From Mycobacterium heckeshornense (lineage in GTDB: Bacteria; Actinomycetota; Actinomycetes; Mycobacteriales; Mycobacteriaceae), in contig NZ_AP024237.1 of NCBI RefSeq assembly GCF_016592155.1, forward strand, positions 62,001-126,000: DNA of 64,000 nt. The letters are read 5' to 3'. Below the pieces are notes generated by a model. It did no database searches. It was not told the origin of the DNA and saw only the letters and a list, made by a program, of their open reading frames with translations. The stretch's first letter is position 1. Each line of letters starts with the position of its first letter. Below, one piece after another: positions 24,423-33,832 of the stretch. The translations under genes were made by a program, and so were the position numbers.

Positions 24423-25676
24423 GTGATCGACCTGAGGCTGTTGCGCGACGACCCCGAGGCGGTACGCCGTTCCCAGATCAGCCGCGGCGAGGACCCGGGC
24501 CTGGTTGACGTGCTGCTTGCCGCCGACGCCGCCCGCCGGACGGCGATCTCCCGGGCCGATTCGCTGCGCGCTGAACAGAAGGCCGCCAGCAAAAAGGTGG
24601 GCGCCGCGTCGGCCGCGGAACGGCCGGCCCTGCTGCAGCACGCTAAAGAATTAGCCGAGCAGGTCAAGGCCGCGGAGGCTGTGCAAGCCGACGCCGAGGC
24701 GGCCTTCACCGCCGCGCACATGGCCATCTCGAACGTCATCCTCGACGGTGTGCCCGCGGGCGGAGAAAACGACTACACGGTCCTCGACGTGGTCGGCGAG
24801 CCTGCTGGCATCGAAAACCCCAGGGATCATTTGGAACTCGGCGAATCACTGGGCCTGATCGACATGGCGCGCGGCGCCAAGGTGTCGGGCTCCCGGTTCT
24901 ATTTTTTGACCGGCCGCGGCGCGCTGCTGCAGCTCGGTTTGCTGCAGCTGGCCCTGCGGCTGGCCGTCGACAACGGGTTCATCCCGATCGTCCCGCCGGT
25001 GCTGGTGCGCCCAGAGGTGATGTCGGGCACCGGTTTTCTCGGCGCGCACGCCGAAGAGGTGTACCGCATCGAAGCCGACGACCTGTATCTGGTGGGCACC
25101 TCCGAGGTGCCGCTGGCCGGCTATCACAGCGACGAAATCCTGGATCTGTCGGCCGGGCCGCTGCGCTACGTGGGCTGGTCGTCGTGTTTTCGCCGTGAAG
25201 CGGGCAGTTACGGCAAGGACACTCGGGGCATCATCCGGGTGCATCAGTTCGACAAGGTGGAGGGGTTCGTCTACTGCGCGCCCGACGACGCCGAGGCCGA
25301 ACACCAGCGGCTGCTGGGCTGGCAGCGCGACATGCTGGCCCGCATCGAGGTGCCCTATCGTGTCATCGACGTGGCCGCAGGTGAACTCGGGTCGTCGGCG
25401 GCCCGCAAGTTCGACTGCGAGGCGTGGCTGCCGTCCCAGCAGGCCTACCGCGAGCTCACGTCGACGTCGAACTGCACCACCTTCCAGGCGCGCCGGCTGG
25501 CGACGCGTTATCGCGACGCCGACGGCAGGCCGCAGATCGCGGCGACCCTCAACGGCACCCTGGCCACCACCCGCTGGCTGGTGGCGATCCTGGAGAACCA
25601 CCAGCGACCCGACGGCAGCGTGCGGGTGCCCGATGCGCTGGTGCCGTTCGTGGGCACCGAGGTGCTGGCGCCTTAA
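24423..25676 (+). CDS. serS: Seryl-tRNA synthetase
   Basis: A 417-residue class II synthetase charging tRNA-Ser. The N-terminal long coiled-coil arm lies at residues 30-100 ([20 protein letters not shown]). Class II motifs are visible: motif 2 as [28 protein letters not shown] and motif 3 as [19 protein letters not shown]. The length and GTG start agree with Rv3834c. Confidence 0.95.
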   Translation: MIDLRLLRDDPEAVRRSQISRGEDPGLVDVLLAADAARRTAISRADSLRAEQKAASKKVGAASAAERPALLQHAKELAEQVKAAEAVQADAEAAFTAAHMAISNVILDGVPAGGENDYTVLDVVGEPAGIENPRDHLELGESLGLIDMARGAKVSGSRFYFLTGRGALLQLGLLQLALRLAVDNGFIPIVPPVLVRPEVMSGTGFLGAHAEEVYRIEADDLYLVGTSEVPLAGYHSDEILDLSAGPLRYVGWSSCFRREAGSYGKDTRGIIRVHQFDKVEGFVYCAPDDAEAEHQRLLGWQRDMLARIEVPYRVIDVAAGELGSSAARKFDCEAWLPSQQAYRELTSTSNCTTFQARRLATRYRDADGRPQIAATLNGTLATTRWLVAILENHQRPDGSVRVPDALVPFVGTEVLAP

Positions 25677-26155
25677 GCCCGCACAGCTTGACTCGATTGC
25701 TCGTGGCGGCGCGCCCGCTCGACGGTGGCGAAGTACAACGCGAACGCAAACACGAAACTGGTGAACAGGCTCGACACGAAAAACAGCCACGACCGCCGCA
25801 GCCCCCGCCGGTAGCCGTCGACGATCGTAAACAGCGGCAGCAAAACGACATTGGCGATCGTGTAGTCCTGGCTTGCCGAGCTGGCCGCGGGGTTGGTGAA
25901 CATCAACCGGATGTAGTCCGACCAGCTGCCGGGGCCCCAGATCGGGTTTTTAGACCCGGCCGAATAGTCGTGCACGAACCGGATATTGAAGTACCAGCCC
26001 AGCGCCACCGATACGACGCCGACGAGGTAGTAGGCGCACTCCAGCGCCGACAACAGTGGCCCGGATGACGGCCTGGCGAACACGAGCGGGTTCGAGGTGA
26101 CGATCCAGGCGATCACCGCGAGGCCCAGCAGCGCGTGGACGACGAGGGAGACCAT
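25673..26155 (-). CDS. DUF2834-type membrane protein
   Basis: A 160-residue membrane protein with four predicted spans ([60 protein letters not shown] and [20 protein letters not shown]). It resembles DUF2834 proteins. It diverges from the TetR gene and shares an intergenic region holding a perfect palindrome, so it is probably controlled by that regulator. Its stop overlaps the serS stop by 4 bases. The ATG at 26155 is uncertain; upstream in-frame codons cross the palindrome. Confidence 0.7.
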   Translation of the reverse strand: MVSLVVHALLGLAVIAWIVTSNPLVFARPSSGPLLSALECAYYLVGVVSVALGWYFNIRFVHDYSAGSKNPIWGPGSWSDYIRLMFTNPAASSASQDYTIANVVLLPLFTIVDGYRRGLRRSWLFFVSSLFTSFVFAFALYFATVERARRHEQSSQAVRA

Positions 26156-26185
26156 GCCGGCAACGTCACCACGCTCGACTAGTTT

Positions 26186-26199
26186 TGTCAATATTGACA
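26186..26199. promoter_or_regulatory. TetR palindrome, site 1
   Basis: TGTCAATATTGACA is a perfect 14-bp palindrome between the divergent DUF2834 and TetR genes, 26 bases above the TetR start. The same TGTCA/TGACA arms recur at 26842-26854 above the gene after tetR, marking this as the operator of the TetR protein encoded between them. Confidence 0.72.
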
Positions 26200-26225
26200 G
26201 AACGCGCGAAAGGTAGCGTACTGAC

Positions 26226-26825
26226 ATGGCCCGGCCCGCGCAGACCGCGCGCAGCGAACGCACCCGGGAGGCGTTGCGGCAAGCCGCGATGGTGCGGTTT
26301 TTGGCCCAGGGTTTCGAGGAGACATCGGCCGAGCAGATCGCGGCGGACGCCGGGGTGTCGCTGCGCACGTTTTATCGCCACTTCTCCTCGAAACACGATC
26401 TGCTGTTCGCCGACTACGACGCCGGACTGCATTGGTTTCGGGCCGCGTTGGCCGCCCGGCCCGCCGACGAGCCGATCATCGAATCGGTGCAGTCGGCCAT
26501 CTTCGCGTTTCCGTATGACGTCGAGGCCGTGACAAAAATCGCTGCGCTGCGAAGCACCGAGCTCGACCCGAGCCGGATCGTTCGCCACATCCGGCAGGTG
26601 GAAGCGGACTTCGCCGACGCCGTCGCCGAGCACCTGGGCCGGCGTGCGGGCGCGACGACCGTCGACGAACGGCTGCGGGCCACGGTGACCGCGCGCTGCA
26701 TCGCCGCCGCGGTATTCGGCGCGCTCGAGCTCTGGATGGTCAGCCAGGACCGATCGCTCGCCGAGCTTGCCCGGCTTTCTCATGCCGCGCTGGGGTGGCT
26801 TGCAGACGGCATCCCGAGGCCTTAG
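26226..26825 (+). CDS. TetR-family regulator (Rv3830c homologue)
   Basis: A 199-residue TetR protein. The DNA-binding domain contains ETSAEQIAADAGVSLRTFYR and HFSSKHDLLFADY. The effector pocket is not assignable. It is transcribed toward the FAD oxidoreductase and diverges from the DUF2834 membrane gene. Both intergenic regions carry matching palindromes, which implies autoregulation and control of both neighbours. Rv3830c occupies the corresponding place in H37Rv. Confidence 0.87.
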   Translation: MARPAQTARSERTREALRQAAMVRFLAQGFEETSAEQIAADAGVSLRTFYRHFSSKHDLLFADYDAGLHWFRAALAARPADEPIIESVQSAIFAFPYDVEAVTKIAALRSTELDPSRIVRHIRQVEADFADAVAEHLGRRAGATTVDERLRATVTARCIAAAVFGALELWMVSQDRSLAELARLSHAALGWLADGIPRP

Positions 26826-26835
26826 CGAGGCGGCT

Positions 26836-26859
26836 CGTTTTGTCACAATTGACAAAACG
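26836..26859. promoter_or_regulatory. TetR palindrome, site 2
   Basis: CGTTTTGTCA-CAAT-TGACAAAACG: perfect 10-bp arms around a 4-base centre, 11 bases after the TetR stop and 50 bases before the oxidoreductase start. It shares TTGTCA/TGACA arms with the site at 26186. Confidence 0.75.
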
Positions 26860-26908
26860 ACGTCGGCCATGCCAGCCTGCGCAGCAGAGCTGAGCGAAGG
26901 CGGAGCTG

Positions 26909-28480
26909 ATGGCCGACTACGACGCGATCGTCATCGGTGGCGGGCACAACGGGCTCACCGCGGCGGTAATTCTGCAGCGTGCGGGGCTGCGCACGGTGTG
27001 TTTGGAGGCCAAGCGCTATGCGGGCGGCATGGCATCGACGGTCGAGTTGTTCGACGGCTACCGATTCGAGATCGCCGGCTCGGTGCAGTTCCCGACCGCG
27101 GCGACGGTGAGTCGGGAACTGGGGCTGGACACCTTGCCGACCGTCGACGCCGAGGTCATGTCCGTAGCGTTGCGCGGGGTCGGTGACGATCCGGTCGTCC
27201 AGTACACCGATCCGGTCAAGCTGCTCGCCCACCTCGGTGACGTGCACGGCGCCGACGCCGTCAACGGCATGGCGGGGCTGCTGGCCTGGAGTCAGGCTCC
27301 GACGCGCGCGCTGGGCCGGTTCGAGGCTGGCGCGCCGCCGAAAACCCTCGACGAGATGTTCGCCTGCGCCACCAACGAATTCGAGCGGGCCGCAATCGAC
27401 GACATGCTGTTCGGCTCGGTCACCGACGTCCTCGACCGATACCTGCCGGACCGGGAAAAGCACGGCGCCTTGCGCGGCTCGTTCACGGTGCTGGCGGTCA
27501 ACACGCTGTATCGGGGGCCGGCCATACCGGGCAGTGCGGCCGCGCTGGCCTACGGGCTCGGTGTCCCCGATACCGCCAGCGTGCTGATGAAGAAGCTACG
27601 CGGCGGCATCGGAGCGCTCACGTCGCATCTGCGAGAGCAGTTCGAAACCCACGGCGGCGAATTGCGGCTGCGCACCAAGGTCACCGAGATCGCCGTCGAC
27701 GACGGTCGGGTGCGCGGGGTACGCACTGAGGCGGGGGAGGCCCTGACCGCGCCGGTCGTCGTGTCCGCCATCGCCCCGGACCTGACCATCAACCGGCTGG
27801 TCGATCCGGCCGCACTGCCCGCCGGCATCCGTGACCGTTACGCACGCATCGACCACCGGGGCAGCTATTTGCAAATGCATTTCGCGCTGGACGAGCCGCT
27901 ACAATTCGCCGCACCCTACGAGATGCTCAACGATCCTGAAATGCAGGCGTCCATCGGGATTTTCAACACGCCGGAAGAAGTGCAGCAGCAGTGGGAGGAA
28001 TGCCGCCGCGGCATCGTGCCGACCGACCCAACCGTGGTGCTGCAGATTCCGTCGGTGCGCGATCCACAACTCGCGCCGCCGGGCAAACAGGCTGCGTCGG
28101 CGTTCGCGCTGTGGTTCCCGATCGAAGGCGGCCCGGGTTCCTACGGGCAGATGAAAGTCGAGATGGGCCAGCGGGTGATTGACAAGATCACTCGGTTGGC
28201 ACCAAATTTCGAAGGCAGCATCATCCGGCACACCACGTTCACCCCACGCCACATGGGTACCATGTTCGGCGCGCCGGACGGCGACTACTGCCACGGGTTG
28301 TTGAACCCGAACCAGATCGGCCCGAACCGGCCCGGCCCGAAAGGCTTTCTGGGCCAGCCAATTCCGGTGGATGGACTTTACCTGGCGAGCGCGGGTTGCC
28401 ACGGCGGACCCGGGATAACATTCATCCCCGGCTACAACGCCGCACACCAGGCGTTGGCCGACATCGGTCGCTCGCGTTAG
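26909..28480 (+). CDS. Phytoene-desaturase-like FAD oxidoreductase (Rv3829c)
   Basis: A 523-residue flavoprotein of the CrtI/amine-oxidase superfamily. The FAD loop is IVIGGGHNGLTAAVILQRAG near residue 7. The C-terminal FAD-binding segment is GLYLASAGCHGGPGITFIPG. It lies downstream of the TetR gene and its second palindrome, so expression is probably induced by the TetR ligand. The substrate is unknown; the family acts on isoprenoids, retinol and other hydrophobic compounds. The stop overlaps the convergent next gene by 4 bases. Confidence 0.88.
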   Translation: MADYDAIVIGGGHNGLTAAVILQRAGLRTVCLEAKRYAGGMASTVELFDGYRFEIAGSVQFPTAATVSRELGLDTLPTVDAEVMSVALRGVGDDPVVQYTDPVKLLAHLGDVHGADAVNGMAGLLAWSQAPTRALGRFEAGAPPKTLDEMFACATNEFERAAIDDMLFGSVTDVLDRYLPDREKHGALRGSFTVLAVNTLYRGPAIPGSAAALAYGLGVPDTASVLMKKLRGGIGALTSHLREQFETHGGELRLRTKVTEIAVDDGRVRGVRTEAGEALTAPVVVSAIAPDLTINRLVDPAALPAGIRDRYARIDHRGSYLQMHFALDEPLQFAAPYEMLNDPEMQASIGIFNTPEEVQQQWEECRRGIVPTDPTVVLQIPSVRDPQLAPPGKQAASAFALWFPIEGGPGSYGQMKVEMGQRVIDKITRLAPNFEGSIIRHTTFTPRHMGTMFGAPDGDYCHGLLNPNQIGPNRPGPKGFLGQPIPVDGLYLASAGCHGGPGITFIPGYNAAHQALADIGRSR

Positions 28481-28821
28481 TCAACCTGCCTCAGCAACTC
28501 GTCGAGCAGCGCCGTGAACTCCTTCGGGTTGGCTGGTGTGAACGCGGGGCGAGGCCGGGTGCCTGGAACGTCGAGTGTGATCAACGTTGACCTAAGCGGA
28601 CGACGCACATCCAGGGGCAGCCATCGGCGCAGGTCCGAGCTGCCCCAGATGCGAAACCTGTGCCAAAACAAGCCCAGCGGCTCGGCTTTGTACCCGCGGA
28701 TCGTCTTCAACGGAATGACCTTCGACGTGCCCGAGGGAAAGTGATAGCGACGCAACGTAATCGCCTCACGGTCCAGCTGGACCAGGCCGTCGTCGTAGGC
28801 ATCGCCCGGTGTCGCGCTCAC
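28477..28821 (-). CDS. Small PH-like domain protein (Rv3819 homologue)
   Basis: A 114-residue protein started at GTG 28821, which overlaps the stop of the upstream gene as GTGA, so translation is coupled. Beta-rich sequence LVQLDREAITLRRYHFPSGT and KVIPLKTIRGYKAEPLGLFW resembles bacterial PH-like domains. A C-terminal helix, PKEFTALLDELLRQVD, follows. The size and neighbour match Rv3819. Function unknown. Confidence 0.78.
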   Translation of the reverse strand: MSATPGDAYDDGLVQLDREAITLRRYHFPSGTSKVIPLKTIRGYKAEPLGLFWHRFRIWGSSDLRRWLPLDVRRPLRSTLITLDVPGTRPRPAFTPANPKEFTALLDELLRQVD

Positions 28822-30368
28822 AGCCGGCTGCACCGAAGCTCGTGACCGCGGGCCGTCAGGCAGCGCCCGGTGTCCAAGTTCCACTGCCAGCCGTGCAGGT
28901 TACAGGTCAAGGTGCTGCCCTCCACCACACCGAATCTCGACAGGTCCGCTTTCAGATGCGGACACCGACGCTGAATCTCATAGCCGTCCAACAGGATCGA
29001 GGCGGTGTCATCGTGCGCCTCGGCGAACCAGCCGTCAGCATAGGCGATGCGTTCGTCGGTCAGACACTTGAAAAAGGTATAGAGGTACTCGTTGTAGCCG
29101 CCGACCCGCCAGGCTTTGAATCGCGTGGACAAGAAGATCGTGTTGACCCAGTCCGGCTCGTTGTCGCGCAGCACGGTGCGCACCAGCTCCGGTGCAATCG
29201 CAAATCCGTAGCGGAATCTTTCGTCCGGAACTTGCTCGCGCACCGTCCGTTTCGGAAAGTCCAGCACAACGGTCTCAGTGCCGAGCCGCAGCTCGACGGG
29301 GTAGCCGATCCCGTCGCAGATCTCGTCGCTTGCCGACATGATCGGCTCGAACAGCGCGCGCAGCGGTTCGAGCAGCGGCTCACCATCCTCGGGTGCCCAG
29401 CTGGCCTTCTCGGCCGCGATCACCGGCGCCATCCGGGCTGCATAGTCGGAAATGTAGGCCGCCTTGCCGGTCGTGAACATCGCCTTGACCTGGTCGGTAG
29501 GCAGCGGGTGACTCAGCGAATTCAATTGCGCGCCAGTGAAGTCAGCGGTCGAACCGGGAATCATCAGCAGGCCGCGGTCGTGGCCGTGGGTCTGCATCTG
29601 GTCTAGGAACACCATCTGGTCCGGGAAGATATTGGCGGGATCTCCGCGGTCGTCGTTGAGATGGCGCAGCTCGGGATCCAAGAAACACGGCGGCCCCGCC
29701 GACGGGATCACCCAGCTGGCACCGACCTGCGCGACGTACTGGCGGGCCCGGTCCATCTGACGCTGCCGCTTTTGCGCGCCGAACGCGGCTTTGGCCCGCG
29801 CGGGCATGTCATAGACCATCGGATACCAGATCGCGCCGGAGTACTGCAGCATGTGGACGTCGACGTGGCCGAACTTCGAAGGCAGGACATCCAGGTCCAC
29901 CGGCCGGGCGTCGTTCATGTTGAACACGGTGGTCTCGCCGTCGGAGACTACTAGAGCCGAGTCGCCGATCGGCCCGTCGGCCGGTGCGCGCAGCGCGATG
30001 ATCATCACGTCGAGCGGCCCCTTCGGCCCGTCGACGCGGTGCTTGACCGAGTTGGTCGTTTCGAAGAACCGGTGAAACCCCAGCTTTTCCAGCTCACCGC
30101 GCAGGTCCGGCACCGGATAGTCCGGTAGCAGCACCACCGCGTCTTTGTTGACGTGGGCCGCGAGCAGCTTCGCATCGAGATGGTCCTTGTGCAGATGCGA
30201 GATGTACAGGTAGTCGCATTGGCCCAGCTGGCCCCAGTCCAACCTGCTGTTGTCCGGGAACGGGAACCATGCCGCGAAGTAGGCCGGGTTGACCCAGGGA
30301 TCGCACAAGAGGCTGCCCGCATGCGTCTCGATCCGGAAGCCTGCATGTCCGACGCTGGTGACCTGCAC
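28818..30368 (-). CDS. Metallo-beta-lactamase fold plus Rieske [2Fe-2S] protein (Rv3818)
   Basis: A 516-residue two-domain protein. Residues 1-250 form a metallo-beta-lactamase fold with the metal motif YISHLHKDHLDAKLLAAH. After a linker region, residues about 430-516 form a Rieske domain with CPHLKADLSRF and LTCNLHGWQWNLDTG (CxH and CxxH ligands). The pairing resembles CMP-Neu5Ac hydroxylase-type enzymes in reverse domain order, which suggests an iron-dependent hydroxylase or oxidoreductase; the substrate is unknown. The GTG start at 30368 has GGAAGG seven bases upstream. It is coupled to the PH-like gene. Confidence 0.86.
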   Translation of the reverse strand: MQVTSVGHAGFRIETHAGSLLCDPWVNPAYFAAWFPFPDNSRLDWGQLGQCDYLYISHLHKDHLDAKLLAAHVNKDAVVLLPDYPVPDLRGELEKLGFHRFFETTNSVKHRVDGPKGPLDVMIIALRAPADGPIGDSALVVSDGETTVFNMNDARPVDLDVLPSKFGHVDVHMLQYSGAIWYPMVYDMPARAKAAFGAQKRQRQMDRARQYVAQVGASWVIPSAGPPCFLDPELRHLNDDRGDPANIFPDQMVFLDQMQTHGHDRGLLMIPGSTADFTGAQLNSLSHPLPTDQVKAMFTTGKAAYISDYAARMAPVIAAEKASWAPEDGEPLLEPLRALFEPIMSASDEICDGIGYPVELRLGTETVVLDFPKRTVREQVPDERFRYGFAIAPELVRTVLRDNEPDWVNTIFLSTRFKAWRVGGYNEYLYTFFKCLTDERIAYADGWFAEAHDDTASILLDGYEIQRRCPHLKADLSRFGVVEGSTLTCNLHGWQWNLDTGRCLTARGHELRCSRL

Positions 30369-30453
30369 TAATGCCTTCCGATGCCGTCGAGAGCGGTCCG
30401 TGTGCCGCCCTTGAGCTTAGCGGTCGCGCCCGTAAGTTCGGCGGGGGTGGCAT

Positions 30454-31491
30454 TCAGGCCGCTCGGGGTTGGATCGGATTGTGCTGGGATCGGTGGTTGT
30501 CGAGCCTGGTCAGCAGTTCGTCGAGGTCGGTGGTGGTGAACTTCCAGGTAAACGGCCGCGCAGCCTGGTTCTAGCGGGTCTCGAAGGCGTTGAGGCGGTC
30601 GATGACGACGTCGAGGTCGGTGAGTCGTTGGGCGAGAGCGCTTTGCGTTGAACGATCGAGAAGTAGATCTCGATCTGATTAAGATTAAGCCAGGACGCGT
30701 GCACCGGGGTGTGCACCATGATCGCGTTGGGGAACTGCGTGGCGAGCCGATCGACAGCGGCTTGGCCGCGGTGCGACGAGCCGTTGTCGACGATCCAGAA
30801 CACCCGCTCGGCCGACGCGTAGGGCTCCTGGGTCATGATCTGGGTGACAAGGCGGCCGAATGGTTCGATGCCAGTGTTGTCTTGGCAGCGGCCGAAGACC
30901 CGGGTGGCAGTGTGGGATGAAAACCGCTGGGTTCCAACGATTAATGTGATCTCCACCGACGAGAAGACGTCCATCCAGGCCCGTTGCCGCTGCGCTTTGA
31001 CGGCGAAGTCGGGATCGGTGATGAAGATTCACGACCGGTATTGCCAGGGCTTGAGCGCGTCCTCGGGCAGCCATCGGCCGACCGTGGGCGCTGAGATCGA
31101 CTCGCAGATCCCGTTGGCGACGGCATGGCCTGCCAGTTTCGGACACGACCAGCGTGAGAGCGGCACCCCGGCATCAGCTGGTGGGATACACGCGGCCGCC
31201 TTGATCTGCGCGACCCGCACCGCGGTGAACACCGGCGGGCGCCCGCATCGTTTCGCGTCGCCCAGCGAGGCCACCCCCGGTGCCGCGAACCACCGGCGCC
31301 GCCATTTGCCCACGGTGTCCTCACACACCCGCAGCGACACAGCAATCATCTCGTCGGGGGTTCTGTCGGCCGCGGCGAGGACGGTCTTGGCCCGCCGTGA
31401 CCAGGCGTTGCTCGGTGCGTCCGGTCCGCACCAGGCGGCGCAGTTGGCGGCGCTGCGACCCGGTCAACGTGATCCGGTCGGCGGGCGGCAT
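30454..31491 (-). pseudogene. Decayed IS630-family transposase
   Basis: A minus-strand transposase broken in several places. It starts MPPADRITLTGSQRRQLRRL and shifts frame near 31395 into the HTH region MIAVSLRVCEDTVGKWRRRW. It hits a TGA after KPWQYRS where Trp is expected, then continues in frame as IFITDPDFAVKAQRQRAWMD and RVFWIVDNGSSHRGQAAV (DDE residues). A further shift near 30650 and a TAG near 30573 follow before PFTWKFTTTDLDELLTRLDN. It cannot be functional. It lies 86 bases from the Rv3818 start. Confidence 0.82.
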
Positions 31492-31496
31492 GGCAG

Positions 31497-31988
31497 GTGA
31501 CTCCACGAGGCGACGATGACAAATCAATAACACTGGTCATTTCAGCCTCACCCATCACACCTGGTTCGTTGCCCAGCGACACGCGGTCGGGCACGATCAC
31601 TGACCATGGCCGCACCCCCGCATCGACGAAAACCTCCCTGCAACAACGCCTGTCCGCCCATGCACAGCAACGATGGCCCCAGCTCGACAATGTCGACGTG
31701 CGTTTCCGCGGTGCTTTCGCCTACGTCGCCGCCCGCCTCTGCGACGGTGATCGCATACCACTGATGCGGCTGCGTTACGGCGGATCCGCCGCCCGCTGGG
31801 GCTTCGCGATCTATCTGGCCAGCAAGAACGGCTACCAAGACTCGGTACTGCCCACCGGCCACACAGCAGGCCCACCCGAAGACGCTCTCGACACCGCCTG
31901 TGGCCTCTACCTGGGTGACCCGACCGCGTGGTTACGAACCCCAACGAATTTACGAGCGGAACCACTTAGCCTCGATCCACGGATGTGA
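31497..31988 (+). CDS. Hypothetical protein, 163 aa
   Basis: The C-terminal two thirds look like a real mycobacterial protein: LSAHAQQRWPQLDNVDVRFR, PLMRLRYGGSAARWGFAIYL and DSVLPTGHTAGPPEDALDTA. Similar proteins are, as I recall, frequent in mycobacterial accessory regions. The GTG start at 31497 is only 6 bases from the IS630 start and the first 40 residues look random, so the true N-terminus may be missing or start later. Function unknown. Confidence 0.5.
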   Translation: MTPRGDDDKSITLVISASPITPGSLPSDTRSGTITDHGRTPASTKTSLQQRLSAHAQQRWPQLDNVDVRFRGAFAYVAARLCDGDRIPLMRLRYGGSAARWGFAIYLASKNGYQDSVLPTGHTAGPPEDALDTACGLYLGDPTAWLRTPTNLRAEPLSLDPRM

Positions 31989-32087
31989 ATTCGTTGGTGG
32001 GGGTGTCGGAACGATAAAAGTGCCTTCTGAGCTGGGATGATTGGTGTTGCTACGCATCAATCGGTCCAGTTCAGAAAGGCACTGTCG

Positions 32088-33305
32088 GTGAAAGTGTCCC
32101 ACAAGTTCGGCGCGGGTTCTGCGGTGTTCGATGACGATCGTCTCGTGTCGTGTGCGGGGCTGGTACCGGTGATGACGTTGGCCGAGCAGACCGGCCTTTC
32201 GCAGATGCTCGATGAGAAGGTCCGCATCGTTGAATCACGGATCGCTTCTGGGGCGGCCAACGCGGCCCCGAAGCTGACGACCGTGGTGGCCGGCATGTGT
32301 GCCGGCGCGGACTGCATCGATGACGTCGACGTGCTGCGCAGCGGGGGGATGAAGACGCTGTTCGACGGGGTGTATGCACCCTCGACGGTCGGGAAGTTGT
32401 TGCGGGAGTTCACTTTTGGTCATGCCCGCCAACTCGAGTCGGTGCTGCGCGAGCACCTGGTGGCGTTGTGTGAACGGGTCGATCTGCTGCCCGGCGCCCT
32501 AGAGCAGATGTTCATCGACATTGATTCGCTCCTACGACCGGTCTACGGGCACGCCAAACAGGGCGCCTCCTACGGGCACACCAAGATCTCCGGGACGCAG
32601 ATCCTGCGCAAGGGGCTCTCGCCGCTGGCGACCACGATCAGCACCGCGGGCTGTGCGCCGGTAATCGCCGGGTTGCGGTTGCGTGCTGGGCGGGCCAACT
32701 CGGCCAAGGGTGCGGCACGGATGGTCGCCCAGGCGATCAGCACCGCCCGCGCCATCAGCGCCGACGCCACGATCCTGGTGCGCGGCGATTCGGCGTTCGG
32801 CTCACGCGCGGTGGTGGGTACCTGTATGCGCCGCGGCGCGCGGTTCTCGGTGGCGATGACCCGCAACGCCGCGATCGAGCGGGCAATCGCCGCCATCGAC
32901 GAGGCTGCCTGGACCCCGGTGCGATATCCGGGTGCGGTGGTTGATCCCGACACCGGTGCCTGGATCTCAGATGCCGAAGTCGCCGAAATCGCCGAAATCG
33001 CCGAAATCGCCTATACCGTCTTCGCATCCACCCCCGAGGCGATCACTGCCCGACTGATCGTGCGCCGGGTCAAAGATGCCCGCTTTCCCGACGCGCTGTT
33101 CCCGGTGTGGCGCTATCACCCGTTCTTCACCAACACCGACCTGCCGGTCGCTGAGGCCGACATCACCCACCGCCAGCACGCGATCATCGAGACTGTGTTC
33201 GCCGACCTGATCGACGGACCCCTGGCCCATCTGCCCTCGGGACACTTCGGCGCCAACTCCGCCTGGGTGTTGTGCACGGCGATCGCCCACAACCTGACTT
33301 GCTAG
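32088..33305 (+). CDS. IS1380-family transposase, C-terminally truncated
   Basis: A 405-residue transposase from GTG 32088 (GAAAGG ribosome site) starting VKVSHKFGAGSAVFDDDRLV. IS1380 DDE features: FIDIDSLLRPVYGHAKQGAS, ILVRGDSAFGSRAVVG and the late AIIETVFADLIDGPLAHLPS. It stops at AHNLTC instead of continuing for about 40 residues as in full copies, so the 3' end is lost. An unusual run AEVAEIAEIAEIAYT is encoded by four 9-base repeats at 32973-33008. Probably inactive. Confidence 0.82.
   Translation: MKVSHKFGAGSAVFDDDRLVSCAGLVPVMTLAEQTGLSQMLDEKVRIVESRIASGAANAAPKLTTVVAGMCAGADCIDDVDVLRSGGMKTLFDGVYAPSTVGKLLREFTFGHARQLESVLREHLVALCERVDLLPGALEQMFIDIDSLLRPVYGHAKQGASYGHTKISGTQILRKGLSPLATTISTAGCAPVIAGLRLRAGRANSAKGAARMVAQAISTARAISADATILVRGDSAFGSRAVVGTCMRRGARFSVAMTRNAAIERAIAAIDEAAWTPVRYPGAVVDPDTGAWISDAEVAEIAEIAEIAYTVFASTPEAITARLIVRRVKDARFPDALFPVWRYHPFFTNTDLPVAEADITHRQHAIIETVFADLIDGPLAHLPSGHFGANSAWVLCTAIAHNLTC
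32973..33008 (+). repeat. 9-bp tandem repeat inside the IS1380 transposase
   Basis: GCCGAAGTC followed by three exact copies of GCCGAAATC, in frame, adding Ala-Glu-Ile units. Confidence 0.9.
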
Positions 33306-33832
33306 CGCTGAGAGCATCCGCGAAAGTTTCCACCGCCATCAGTTCCTGGCCTACTTCGATGCCGAGCGGATCGGCAGCGGTCTGGCGGTGAAGTGATCGA
33401 CGTCATGGTCAAGAACCAGCGCGTGAAGGGCGAAGCTGCTTCAGCAACTACAGGCTGCTTCGCCTACCACTCTATCTGCGCGCCCCAACCACTCTACCTA
33501 TGTCAAATGTGCTGACACCAGCTCAAGGGGCCCATACGCTGCCGCGAATGACACGCAGTCGGGAGAGCGTGGCCGGGCGGGCCGCAAAGTACCTGAGCAG
33601 GAAACAGGTAGTGCACTACTCGTGCGCACGCCGACACTCCAGGAGGAGGCTCACCCCCGAGGCGAACGGGACGTGATGGTTTCACGATGGCTACACCTTC
33701 TCTGACGGCACTGCTGGCCGTGCTGGTCGGTGCCGACGTCGTACGTCCCTACCGACACGCCGCACACCGACGCGACGCTTCAGCTGGTTTGGAACGGTTC
33801 CACTCGTGTCGACTAGACGGTCTGGAGAACCG
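33306..33832. other. Intergenic region between IS1380 and mbtH
   Basis: 527 bases without a supported gene. The first 90 bases continue open after the IS1380 stop (ESFHRHQFLAYFDAERIGSG) and look like the tail of another, unidentified mobile-element protein. A 44-codon frame at 33688-33822 starts [19 protein letters not shown] but has no other support. The mbtH promoter should lie near its right end. Confidence 0.35.

Noticed and set aside
32973..33008. CRISPR-like short repeats
   Set aside because: The 9-bp units are tandem, without spacers, and lie in a transposase frame. No CRISPR array or cas gene was seen in the window.
33688..33822. Small protein starting [19 protein letters not shown]
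   Set aside because: No ribosome site at proper distance, no conserved features, and it sits in a degenerate intergenic region.
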